DNA from: CAIWHR01 sp963709525
GTDB lineage: Bacteria; Pseudomonadota; Gammaproteobacteria; Burkholderiales; Casimicrobiaceae
Length of the DNA: 64,000 nt
NCBI GenBank assembly: GCA_963709525.1
Contig: CAVPXB010000008.1
Span: 1 to 64,000, forward strand
Reading direction: 5' to 3'
Part shown: piece after piece, positions 1-8,678 of the stretch
Numbering within the stretch: position 1 is the stretch's first letter
Layout: every line of letters starts with the position of its first letter
Program-made: the position numbers and the translations under genes
Notes under the pieces: model-generated
Told to the model about the DNA's origin: nothing
Databases searched by the model: none
Seen by the model: the letters and a program-made list of their open reading frames with translations, nothing else

Positions 1-106
1 TCATCTTGATGACCTTGCCCGTCTGCGCGAATGCAGTTCCGCCGAATGCCGTAGCCAACGCCACCATCATCGGCAGCGCCACTTTCACCAACGTCGATCG
101 TCTCAT
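1..106 (-). CDS. Probable periplasmic solute-binding protein, N-terminus only
   Basis: Only the first 35 codons are inside the window; the gene runs off the left edge. The visible part is a signal peptide: Met-Arg-Arg start, a hydrophobic core of about 17 residues and an Ala-Phe-Ala cleavage site before QTGKVIKM. A GAGGAGC ribosome site lies about 6 bases before the ATG. It starts 11 bases after the N-carbamoyl-D-amino-acid hydrolase stop and is probably co-transcribed with it. The mature start resembles substrate-binding proteins of branched-chain amino-acid-type ABC importers, but too little is visible to fix the ligand. Export is clear; the family is inference. Confidence 0.6.
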   Translation of the reverse strand, partial: MRRSTLVKVALPMMVALATAFGGTAFAQTGKVIKM

Positions 107-117
107 TGCCTTGCTCC

Positions 118-1089
118 TCATGAAGAAGTGTTGCTTGAAGGACTTGCCGGGGTTCCATCCGCCATCAGACGCGTGCCCTTGCGTTCGACGATGCGCCGGT
201 ACGCCTCGGGCTGGCGATGCACGTCGAAGTTGAACGTCGTTTCCTTGAACGAATTGCACAGGTCCAGGTCGCAGCGGGCCAGCGCCAGCTCGTCGCCCTT
301 GGTCGTGCAGGCGGCGACGATCTCGCCCGATGGCGCGACGATGCAACTGCCGCCGATCTGGTCGACGCCCTCCTCCATCCCGCCCTTGGCAACGCCGACC
401 ACCCAGGTGCCGTTCTGGTAGGCGCCGGCCTGCATCACGAGCTGGTTGTGGAACAGCGACAGGTCGTCGTGCTCGGGCGCGGGCGGGTTGTGCACCGGCG
501 TGTTGTAGCCGATCAGGATCATCTCCACGCCCTGCAGGCCCATCTCGCGATACGTTTCGGGCCAGCGCCGGTCGTTGCAGATCGCCATGCCGAAAACGCC
601 ACCGAAGGCATCGAAGACCGGAAAATCCCGGCCCGGCTCGAAATAGCGCTTCTCCAGGTGCTGGAACTCGCGCCACGGTTCGTGTTCCGCATGACCGGGG
701 AGGTGCACCTTCCGGTATTTTCCGGCGATCCTGCCGGCCTTGTCGACGAGGATCGACGTATTGTAGCGGCGCGCGACGCCGTCCTCGACCGCCAGCTCCG
801 CGTAGCCAAGGTAGAAGCCGATGGAGAGTTCGCGCGCCAGGTCGAACAGCGCTCGCGTCTCGGGGCCGGGCATCTCGCGCTCGAAGAAGGCGTCGACCTC
901 GGCCTCATCCGGCATGAACCAGCGCGGGAAGAAGGTCGTCAGCGCCAGTTCGGGGTAGACGATCAGGTCGCAGCCCATGTGCGCCGCCTCGCGCATCAGC
1001 GCCAAGAGCCGCGCCATCACCTGGGTGCGGGCTTCGCTCCTGGAAATCGGGCCCAACTGCCCGATCGCCACGTTTACGAACCGTGCCAT
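118..1089 (-). CDS. N-carbamoyl-D-amino-acid hydrolase (nitrilase superfamily)
   Basis: Hydrolyses N-carbamoyl-D-amino acids to D-amino acid, CO2 and ammonia, in the cytoplasm. The 323-residue protein covers the whole carbon-nitrogen hydrolase domain with the Glu-Lys-Cys triad at E47 (YPELALTTFF), K127 (GKYRKVHLPG) and C171 (AICNDRRWPE). These sit within one residue of the positions remembered for the Agrobacterium enzyme, and the flanking motifs are nearly identical. The C-terminus is about 20 residues longer than usual and Ser/Pro-rich. The ATG has a GAGG site upstream and follows a good sigma70-like promoter. The downstream gene starts an exported binding protein, which suggests uptake and use of a carbamoyl compound or hydantoin product. 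No hydantoinase is visible. Confidence 0.88.
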   Translation of the reverse strand: MARFVNVAIGQLGPISRSEARTQVMARLLALMREAAHMGCDLIVYPELALTTFFPRWFMPDEAEVDAFFEREMPGPETRALFDLARELSIGFYLGYAELAVEDGVARRYNTSILVDKAGRIAGKYRKVHLPGHAEHEPWREFQHLEKRYFEPGRDFPVFDAFGGVFGMAICNDRRWPETYREMGLQGVEMILIGYNTPVHNPPAPEHDDLSLFHNQLVMQAGAYQNGTWVVGVAKGGMEEGVDQIGGSCIVAPSGEIVAACTTKGDELALARCDLDLCNSFKETTFNFDVHRQPEAYRRIVERKGTRLMADGTPASPSSNTSS

Positions 1090-1113
1090 TGCGACCTCGT
1101 CGATTCGCGAAAA

Positions 1114-1142
1114 TCCATAACACGTCGAACCTTAACAGACAA
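1114..1142 (-). promoter_or_regulatory. Sigma70-type promoter of the N-carbamoyl hydrolase operon
   Basis: On the minus strand a TTGTCT -35 box (1142-1137) and a TATGGA -10 box (1119-1114) are separated by exactly 17 bases. They lie about 25 bases before the ATG at 1089. This is the best two-box promoter match found in the window. Confidence 0.5.
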
Positions 1143-1233
1143 CCGGCGCGATTCGTCATTTGCGCGCAAGAACTAACGCAGCCGATGAGCGCTCCCGTCC
1201 TGCCGGCAAAGCCATCCCTGGCGCTGATCATGT

Positions 1234-1250
1234 ATTACGACTCTGACCCC
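1234..1250. repeat. Half-site of a dispersed palindromic repeat
   Basis: ATTACGACTCTGACCCC matches 15 of 17 bases of one arm of the perfect palindrome at 25589-25641. Only one arm is present. It lies immediately beyond the stop codon of the NodI-type ATPase, where a permease gene would be expected. Confidence 0.5.
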
Positions 1251-1252
1251 GT

Positions 1253-2224
<972 letters not shown>

Positions 2225-2248
2225 TGGACCACCTTCGGGCTCATGCGC

Positions 2249-2887
2249 TCACGCTCCGGGAATCACCGGCGGTCGGCCGTGCCACATGCCGGCGATCGTG
2301 GCGGCCAGTTGTGGCAGGCGCCCATGAAAGAAGTGCCCGCAACCGGGAAAGACGACGATCGGCAGTGCCTGCGGGCGCGCCCAGGCGAAGACATCGGCGA
2401 GCGGCACGACGTCGTCCTCCTCGCCGTGGATCACGATGGTGTCGCCCGCCACGGCTTCGACGGGGAAGCGGCCGACCGCGGGGCCGACGAGGACCATGCG
2501 CTGCGCGCTTGACCGTTGCGCCACGCGCGACTGAACGTAGCTGCCGAACGAGAATCCGGCAAGCACGACCGGCAGCGCGAGGCCGAAGCGGTCGCGCGCA
2601 TGCGCGAGCGCTGCCAGCGCGTCGTCGGTCTCGCCGAGGCCGTGGTCGAACACGCCCTCGCTGCGCCCGGCGCCGCGGAAGTTGAAGCGCACGCTGGCGT
2701 AGCCCAGCCCGTGAAACGTGCGCGCCAGCGTCTGCGCGACCTTGTTGTCCAGCGTGCCGCCCTGCACCGGGTTGGGATGGGCGACCAGCGCGATGCCGCA
2801 GGGCGCGTGCGCAGGCGGGTTGACGACGAGTTCCAGCGCGCCGGCCGGGCCGGCGATGGTAAAGCGCTCGGTGGTCCGCGGCGTCAA
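2249..2887 (-). CDS. Alpha/beta hydrolase (dienelactone-hydrolase-like)
   Basis: Soluble hydrolase of about 212 residues; substrate unknown. It shows the nucleophile elbow GFSFGS (Ser), a later Asp in HGEEDDVVP and the His in GCGHFFHG, in the order Ser-Asp-His. The start is taken as TTG at 2887, whose last two bases lie inside the ferredoxin TGA stop (TTGA overlap). No ATG in frame precedes conserved sequence. The tight coupling to the ferredoxin gene and the following ABC ATPase suggests one operon. The family is common in betaproteobacteria next to this ferredoxin, but its reaction is not established from sequence. Confidence 0.75.
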   Translation of the reverse strand: MTPRTTERFTIAGPAGALELVVNPPAHAPCGIALVAHPNPVQGGTLDNKVAQTLARTFHGLGYASVRFNFRGAGRSEGVFDHGLGETDDALAALAHARDRFGLALPVVLAGFSFGSYVQSRVAQRSSAQRMVLVGPAVGRFPVEAVAGDTIVIHGEEDDVVPLADVFAWARPQALPIVVFPGCGHFFHGRLPQLAATIAGMWHGRPPVIPGA

Positions 2888-3192
2888 ATCCGCAGCCTCT
2901 CGACCACTTCGCCATGGGCGACGTGACGGTCGATGATTTCGTCGATGTCGGCGCGGTCGACGTAGGTGTACCAGACCGCCTCCGGATAGACGACCAGCAC
3001 CGGACCTTCCTCGCAGCGGTCGAAGCAGCCGGCGCGATTGATCCGCACCTTGCCCTTTCCGTTCAAGCCCAGCGCCTTGACGCGGTTCTTGGCATAGGCG
3101 TGAAGTTCCGCGGCACCCTGGTTGTTGCAGCAGGTTTCGGGGGCTTCGCGCTGGTTGCAGCAAAAGAAGACGTGGCGCTGGAAGTGGCTCAT
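2884..3192 (-). CDS. (2Fe-2S) ferredoxin, thioredoxin-like fold
   Basis: A 102-residue protein of the thioredoxin-fold [2Fe-2S] ferredoxin family, presumed a small cytoplasmic electron carrier or cluster-binding protein. Cysteines occur as CCNQ near residue 9, CCNN near 19 and CFDRC near 53, the usual spacing of this group, with a two-Cys pair near the cluster loop. The ATG at 3192 is preferred over the longer frame starting at 3297 because residues before it are Arg/Pro-rich and not conserved in type. A TATAAT -10 element lies about 60 bases upstream on the same strand. Confidence 0.82.
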   Translation of the reverse strand: MSHFQRHVFFCCNQREAPETCCNNQGAAELHAYAKNRVKALGLNGKGKVRINRAGCFDRCEEGPVLVVYPEAVWYTYVDRADIDEIIDRHVAHGEVVERLRI

Positions 3193-3250
3193 GTGAATCC
3201 GGTACGGAGGGCGGCGACGGCGCAGCGGCGGGGCGCCTGCAGGCCGGCGG

Positions 3251-3307
3251 ATTATAGCGGACCCGCCTGCGCCGGCCGACGGCCGCCTCCAATGCATCCG
3301 CTATAAT
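3251..3307. promoter_or_regulatory. Divergent -10 elements between the ferredoxin gene and msbA
   Basis: A perfect TATAAT occurs on the minus strand at 3256-3251 (toward the ferredoxin gene) and another on the plus strand at 3302-3307 (toward msbA). Each would give a leader of roughly 50-60 bases. No convincing -35 box accompanies either, so the promoter calls rest on the -10 hexamers and their placement. Confidence 0.45.
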
Positions 3308-3367
3308 CAAAGCTCCTCGCCGGCGATCCCGCCGCCGCTACGCCACGCGCCCGACCCACCCCCTCGC

Positions 3368-5104
3368 TTGAAACTCTATCGCCGGCTGCTGCGTTACGTG
3401 CGTCCGTACAAGGGCGTGTTCGCGGTCGCGATCTTCGGCATGCTGCTGGGCGCCTCGACCGACGTGCTGATGCTGCGGATCATCCAGCCGCTGCTCAACA
3501 ACATCGGCCAGGTCGACGCCGAAAACACGAAATGGCTGCCGCTGATGATCGTCGGCGTGTTTCTGCTGCGCGGGACCGGCTCCTACATCAGCGAATATGG
3601 ACTGGCCTGGATCGGTTCGCGCGTGGTGTTCGACCTGCGCTGCGAAGCCTCCGATCACCTGCTGCGCATGCCTACGCCGTTTTTCGACGCGAGTTCGGCC
3701 GGCTATCTGCTGTCCAAGGTGACCTACGACTCCCAGCAGGTGGCCGCCGCCGCCTCCGAGGCGGTGACCGCCAGCATCCGCAGCACGCTGACGATCACGT
3801 TCATGCTCGCCTATCTGCTGTACATGAACTGGCAGCTGACGCTGATCGCTTTCGCCGCGTTTCCGCTCGTGGGCATCGCGATCCGGAAGATCAGCAAACG
3901 GCTGAAGCGCGTCAGCGTGTTGATGCAGGAGCGCATGGGGTCGCTGACCCACGCGCTCGAGGAGGCGATCAGCGCGCATCGGGTGGTCAAGGTGTTCGGC
4001 GGCGAACGTTACGAGAGCGCCCGGCTGCGCGGAGCAGCCGACAAGCTTCGCCTTGCCAGCGCGAAGCAGGCGGCGGCCGCGGCGCTGGGCACGCCGATCA
4101 ACCAGATCATCGTTTCCTTCGCCATTGCGACGATCCTCTGGCTGGCGATCCGGCAGAGTGCCGGGGGCAAATACGGCGCCGGCGATTTCATCACCTACAT
4201 CTTCGCGCTGATGCAGTTGATGAACCAGTTGAAGACGCTGTCGAACGTCAGCGGCGTCATCCAGCGCGGGCTGACCGCAGCGGAGAGCGTGTTCGCGCTG
4301 ATCGATGCCCCGCCGGAGGTCGACACCGGAACCGCGACGCTCGCCCGCGCCAGCGGCGGCTTGCGCTTCGAAGCGGTGACGCTGCGTTATTCCGACGACG
4401 CACGCGTGGCGCTCGATGGCATCGACCTGGACATCGCCCCCGGGGAGTCGATCGCGCTGGTCGGGCCCTCGGGCGGTGGCAAGACCTCGCTGGTGAACCT
4501 GATTCCGCGCTTCTATGCGCCGGGTTCGGGCCGGGTGCTGCTCGACGGGCAGGATCTCAAGTCGATCCGGCTCGCCGACCTGCGTCGCCAGATCGCGCTG
4601 GTGAGTCAGGAGATCGTGCTCTTCAACGACACGATCGCCGCCAATATCGCCTATGGCACGATGTCCGACGCACCGCGCGAGGCGATCGAGCGGGCGGCGG
4701 CGGCGGCCAACGCGCTCGACTTCATCGGCCAGCAGCCCGCGGGCTTCGACACCGTCGTCGGCGAGCGCGGCATCCGGCTGTCGGGCGGGCAGCGGCAGCG
4801 GATCGCGATCGCGCGCGCCATCCTCAAGAACGCGCCGATCCTGATCCTCGACGAGGCCACCTCGGCGCTCGACACCGAATCGGAGCGCCTGATCCAGGCG
4901 GCGCTCGATCAGCTGATGCGCGGGCGCACGACGATCGTGATCGCCCACCGGCTGTCGACGATCGAGCACTGCGACCGCATCGTCGTGCTGGAGGAGGGGC
5001 GGATCGCGGAGATCGGCCCGCACGCGGCACTGCTCGCGCGGGGCGGGTTGTACGCGCGGCTCCACTCGCGGCAGTTCGCGGACAGGGACGCGGGCAAGAG
5101 GTGA
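3368..5104 (+). CDS. msbA: Lipid A export ABC transporter, permease/ATP-binding protein MsbA
   Basis: Inner-membrane homodimeric flippase that moves lipid A-core to the periplasmic leaflet. At 578 residues it matches the usual MsbA length: six membrane segments in the first 320 residues, then an ATPase domain with Walker A (GPSGGGKTS), signature LSGGQRQR, Walker B LILDEATSALD and the switch His in IAHRLST. The start is TTG at 3368, which gives the expected N-terminus KLYRRLLRYVRPYK. Its TGA overlaps the GTG of the following glycosyltransferase. Its company of glycosyltransferases and an LpxL-like enzyme supports an LPS role. Other type IV ABC exporters look similar, so msbA is a family assignment supported by context. 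Confidence 0.85.
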   Translation: MKLYRRLLRYVRPYKGVFAVAIFGMLLGASTDVLMLRIIQPLLNNIGQVDAENTKWLPLMIVGVFLLRGTGSYISEYGLAWIGSRVVFDLRCEASDHLLRMPTPFFDASSAGYLLSKVTYDSQQVAAAASEAVTASIRSTLTITFMLAYLLYMNWQLTLIAFAAFPLVGIAIRKISKRLKRVSVLMQERMGSLTHALEEAISAHRVVKVFGGERYESARLRGAADKLRLASAKQAAAAALGTPINQIIVSFAIATILWLAIRQSAGGKYGAGDFITYIFALMQLMNQLKTLSNVSGVIQRGLTAAESVFALIDAPPEVDTGTATLARASGGLRFEAVTLRYSDDARVALDGIDLDIAPGESIALVGPSGGGKTSLVNLIPRFYAPGSGRVLLDGQDLKSIRLADLRRQIALVSQEIVLFNDTIAANIAYGTMSDAPREAIERAAAAANALDFIGQQPAGFDTVVGERGIRLSGGQRQRIAIARAILKNAPILILDEATSALDTESERLIQAALDQLMRGRTTIVIAHRLSTIEHCDRIVVLEEGRIAEIGPHAALLARGGLYARLHSRQFADRDAGKR

Positions 5105-6120
5105 AGATCCTCGTCGTCAAGCGGGACAAGATCGGCGATCTCCTGTTGACGACACCGCTCATCGCCCAGCTCTCCCGGGCGCTTCCGGACGCGCATGTGC
5201 ACGTCCTCGCCAACGACTACAACGCGTGGGTGCTGACCGGGAACCCCGATGTCGAGCGGGTGTGGATCTATACGCGCACACGGCACGCGGGGCGCATGCG
5301 CATCGGCGCTGCGTTGAGCCAGTTCCGGCAGTTCATCGCCTTGCGGCGGGAGCGCTTCGACGTGGCCATTGCGGCGGGCGGCGACGAGTCGCCGCGGGCG
5401 ATCCGGCGCGCGCTGGCGGTTCGCGCGGCGAGGACGATTGCGTATGCGGCCGACCCCGGACGCTATGGCCGCCGCCTCACCGACCCGCTGCCGCCGCCCA
5501 CGGCAGGGCACGAAGTCGCGCGGATGCTGGGCCAGAGCGCGCCGCTCTCGATCGCGCTCCCGACGACTTCGCCGCTCCCTCGTTTCGCCACGCCGCCGGC
5601 TTGGCGCGACGAGGCCGCTGCCTGGCTTGCGAGCGTGGGTTTCGCGCCGGGCCGATATGTCGTCATCGGCCTGGGCGCGCGCGAAATCGAGAAGCAACCC
5701 ACGGTCGATCAGGTATTGCGCTGGGCTGCGCGCCTCGAACGCGACCGGGGACTGACCACGGCATTGCAGTTCACGCCGGGCGACGCGGGCAATCGGCTGT
5801 ATCCGGGCAGCGAGGCGCTCGCGCGCGAGGTGGCCGCGCGGGCCGGGCCGTCGCTGCAGCTCATCCCCGAGGGGCTGCCGCTGGCGGTGGGAGTGGTCGA
5901 TCTCGCCCGCACGAGCCTGCTCCCCGACGGTGGCCTGATGCACATCGCGTCGATGAGCGCAGGCGGCGTCGTCGGGCTGTTTGCCCGGCCCACGGCGCTG
6001 GCGTCGCCCGAACGCTGGGGGCCGCAGGGCCCGCGTGCGACGGTGCTGTGCGCGCCGCGGGCCATCGCGGACTTCGATGATGCGGCGGTGTTTGCCGCAC
6101 TGGCCGAGCGGTTGCAATAG
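5101..6120 (+). CDS. Glycosyltransferase family 9 (heptosyltransferase-like)
   Basis: A GT-B enzyme of 339 residues, probably adding a sugar to LPS core on the cytoplasmic face. The N-terminus has the GT9 motif KRDKIGDLLLTTPL. The C-terminal nucleotide-sugar region reads LPDGGLMHIASM, where most members have DTGLMH, so the Thr is Gly here. The GTG start at 5101 overlaps the msbA stop (GTGA) and puts the motif at residues 7-20. It converges with the PPTase/LpxL gene, 16 bases away. The donor sugar cannot be read from sequence; heptose is only the family default. Confidence 0.78.
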   Translation: MKILVVKRDKIGDLLLTTPLIAQLSRALPDAHVHVLANDYNAWVLTGNPDVERVWIYTRTRHAGRMRIGAALSQFRQFIALRRERFDVAIAAGGDESPRAIRRALAVRAARTIAYAADPGRYGRRLTDPLPPPTAGHEVARMLGQSAPLSIALPTTSPLPRFATPPAWRDEAAAWLASVGFAPGRYVVIGLGAREIEKQPTVDQVLRWAARLERDRGLTTALQFTPGDAGNRLYPGSEALAREVAARAGPSLQLIPEGLPLAVGVVDLARTSLLPDGGLMHIASMSAGGVVGLFARPTALASPERWGPQGPRATVLCAPRAIADFDDAAVFAALAERLQ

Positions 6121-6136
6121 CTGAAAAACCTGCCGG

Positions 6137-7364
6137 TCAGCGCTTCCGGCGTTCGACCTTCTTCCACCTGCGGTGCATCCAGTACCACTGCTCGGGCCGG
6201 CGCAGCACCAGTTCCTCGAGTTTGGCGTTGTAGGCCCGGGTGTTGATGCGGATCGCCTCGCCCGTGTTCTCGTGCTCGGTCGGCGACAACGCGTCCTCGA
6301 AGCGCAGCACGTGCCGGCCGTCGGGTTCGCGCCAGCTCGTTGCGGGGAGTACCGGCGCACCGGTGGCGAGCGCGATGATGGCGAGGCTCTTGAACGTCCA
6401 GGCCGGGTGCCCGAAGAATTCGCTTTCGATGCCGTCCGGAGGCTGCGCATGCTGGTCGAACGGGAACACGATGGCATCGCCCCTGTTCGAGTTTCTCCAG
6501 CATTGCGTCGAGCGACCCGCGCTTGGGGAAGACGCCGAAGCCTGCCTGATTGAAGCGGCGGGTGACGATGCGCTCGAGCCAGGGCGGCTTCACCGGACGG
6601 CGGACGAAATGGAAACGCCCCTGCACCTCCGGGTAGTTGCCGATGCCGGCGATGGTCGCGACTTCCCAGTTGCCGAAGTGCCCGGTGAGGACGAGGATGC
6701 CTTTGCCCTGCGCCTGCGCCTTGACGAAGGCGTCCAGATTCTCGACCCGCACCAAGGCCTTGATTGCGGCCGGCGACAGCCAGCGAAACTTCAGGAACTC
6801 ACCCATCAACTGCCACAGGTGGGCGTAATGGGCCTGCGCGAGCGCGGTGATGCCGGCGTCGTCGAGCGCCTCGCCGTAGACGCGCTGAAGGTTGGCGCGG
6901 ATCACCTCGCGCCGGAACGGGAACAGGCGATACAGCAGGCGGCCCGAAAGCGGCACCGCCACCGTCGCGGGTTCGGCCATCGCGATCGCCGACGCGGTGT
7001 GCCGGTCGTGCGTGATCGACAGCGCGATGCGCACGACCCGATGCCGGTCCAGCACCTGCTGCGCCGCCGCGCTCGATTCAACCTGCGGCGCGCCGTAGTT
7101 GTCGCGGGACACCGAGAAATCGGCGGCCACGAGGCGGCCGAGCGCGGCTTCGCGCGGGAAGAGCTTCAGGCATGATTCCTTGGCCGCGAAGCGGGCGGCG
7201 AGGCTCGCGGCCCGCCCCGGGCCCGCGCCGGCATCGGCGAGTTCCTGCGCCGAGTAGAGCTTGAGAAGATCGGCCGGGGGCGTGTCGGCAAGCAGGCGCT
7301 CGATGCGGGCGATCTCGACGTTGTCGATGCCGCAGCGGTTCGCCGGCGTGGCGGCGGCCGTCAT
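6137..7364 (-). pseudogene. 4'-phosphopantetheinyl transferase / LpxL-type lysophospholipid acyltransferase fusion (one-base frameshift as read)
   Basis: Residues 1-140 are an AcpS-like phosphopantetheinyl transferase, with GIDNVEI (D14) and FAAKESCLKLF (E63), which would convert apo-ACP to holo-ACP. Residues 150-408 are an LpxL/HtrB-like acyltransferase with the catalytic HxxxxE box TGHFGNWEV; these enzymes add secondary acyl chains to lipid A at the inner membrane. The frame breaks at a run of four C (6480-6483). Removing one base restores VFPFDQHAQPP and a 409-codon gene with a normal C-terminus. The break is probably a sequence error but could be real. The gene is last in the fatty-acid block, 15 bases after the KS/CLF gene. 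The fusion suggests that the enzyme activating the ACP also uses its product. Confidence 0.78.
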
Positions 7365-7379
7365 CCTGCAGGTGCGCGG

Positions 7380-8660
7380 CTACGCGCCACGAACGATCAC
7401 GGCCGCGTTGGTGGCGGCGAAACCCCGACACAGGATCAGCGCCACGTTGCCGCGCGCGCGCACCGCGTGCGACGACAACGGCAGCGGCGCCGAAGCCGGG
7501 TCGGGCGAGACATAGGTCGCGATTCCCGGCACGATGCCGCGCGCGAGGGCGGCGAGGGCGAGCACCGTATCCAGGATGCCGGCCGCCGCGATCAGGTGGC
7601 CGAACGCCCATTTGAAAGCCGTCACCGGCGGTGGCGCGTCGCCGAAGACGCGGTCGATCGCGGCGGCCTCGGAACGATCGGACGCCGGTGTGCCGTTGCC
7701 GTGCGCGACGATCATGCCGATGTCGACGGGTTGCAGGTTCGCGTCGGCGAGCGCCTGCCAGATGGCGCGCGCAACGCCGTCGCCGTCGTCGCGCACACCG
7801 ACCAGGCCTTCGGCTTCGCAGGCATAGCCGCCGCCCAGGATTTCGCCCAGCACGCGAGCGCCGCGCTCAGCGGCCGACGCCGTGGTTTCGAGCATCAGTG
7901 CCGCGGCGCCTTCGCCGAACAGGCTGCCGTCGTGACGGGCATCGAAGGGCAGCAGCCCGCGCGAAGCGAGCAGGCCCATCCGATGGTAGTAGAGCTGCAT
8001 CTGCGGCTCGATCGGGGCATCGTGACCCACGGCAACGGCGCGATCGGCCTCGCCGTGGCGCAAGGCTTCCGCGGCTTCGATGATCGCCAGCGTGCCGCCC
8101 ACGCTGTGGTTGGTGATGCAGGCGTTGGGGCCCTTCAGACCATGCTGGATGCCGATGTGCCCGAGCACGTTGTTGGGCAGCGTGCGCAGCAGCCACATCG
8201 GGTTGACGGTGTTGGCGAGTTCGCGCCCGAACGCCGGCAGCGCGTCCTTCGCCTCGGTCATCAGCGGGAAGAAGTCGTACTGGTTCTGGTAGTTGCCCCC
8301 GCCCGAGCCCACATACACGCCCGAGCGGTCGCTGTAGGCGGCCGCGGCGTGCTCGTCGAGCGCGGCGCGATGAGCGATGATGGCCGAACCCTCGATTGCG
8401 CGCCCCGCCGCGTACAGGCCAAGGAGGTCGGTGCGGCGGATGAGCTTGTGCAGCTTGCGGTCTTCGACCAGCGCGCGGGCGTTGAATCCCGATATTTCCC
8501 CGCCGTCGCGCACGGGCCAGCCGGTGGTGTCCCACTGTGTGATCGGACCGATCGCCGTCTTGCCGGCCAGCACCGCATCGAGGATCGCGCCGGGCTCCAT
8601 GCCCGCCGCGCAAACGGCGCCGGTGGCGGTGACGACGACTTTGGTGGGCTTTGCCTGCAT
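7380..8660 (-). CDS. Beta-ketoacyl synthase-like protein lacking the active-site Cys (chain-length-factor type)
   Basis: A 426-residue thiolase-fold protein of the FabF type. The two catalytic His positions are kept (VAHGNGTP and FGHLIAAAG). The nucleophile position, nine residues after the GP of GPNACITNHSVGG, is Ser186 rather than Cys; the nearby Cys181 is out of register. That is the hallmark of chain-length factors that partner an active KS, as in type II polyketide and aryl-polyene systems. The adjacent upstream gene encodes a KS with the Cys intact, so a KS/CLF heterodimer is the natural reading. It lies between that KS (18 bases away) and the PPTase/LpxL gene. An initiation or decarboxylation role is an alternative. 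Confidence 0.8.
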   Translation of the reverse strand: MQAKPTKVVVTATGAVCAAGMEPGAILDAVLAGKTAIGPITQWDTTGWPVRDGGEISGFNARALVEDRKLHKLIRRTDLLGLYAAGRAIEGSAIIAHRAALDEHAAAAYSDRSGVYVGSGGGNYQNQYDFFPLMTEAKDALPAFGRELANTVNPMWLLRTLPNNVLGHIGIQHGLKGPNACITNHSVGGTLAIIEAAEALRHGEADRAVAVGHDAPIEPQMQLYYHRMGLLASRGLLPFDARHDGSLFGEGAAALMLETTASAAERGARVLGEILGGGYACEAEGLVGVRDDGDGVARAIWQALADANLQPVDIGMIVAHGNGTPASDRSEAAAIDRVFGDAPPPVTAFKWAFGHLIAAAGILDTVLALAALARGIVPGIATYVSPDPASAPLPLSSHAVRARGNVALILCRGFAATNAAVIVRGA

Positions 8661-8678
8661 GCTGTCGATCCGGTGGGT

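Noticed and set aside
3532..6120. 862-codon plus-strand frame
   Set aside because: Only the last 340 codons are a protein (the GT9 gene); the rest is an Arg-rich shadow of msbA in another frame.
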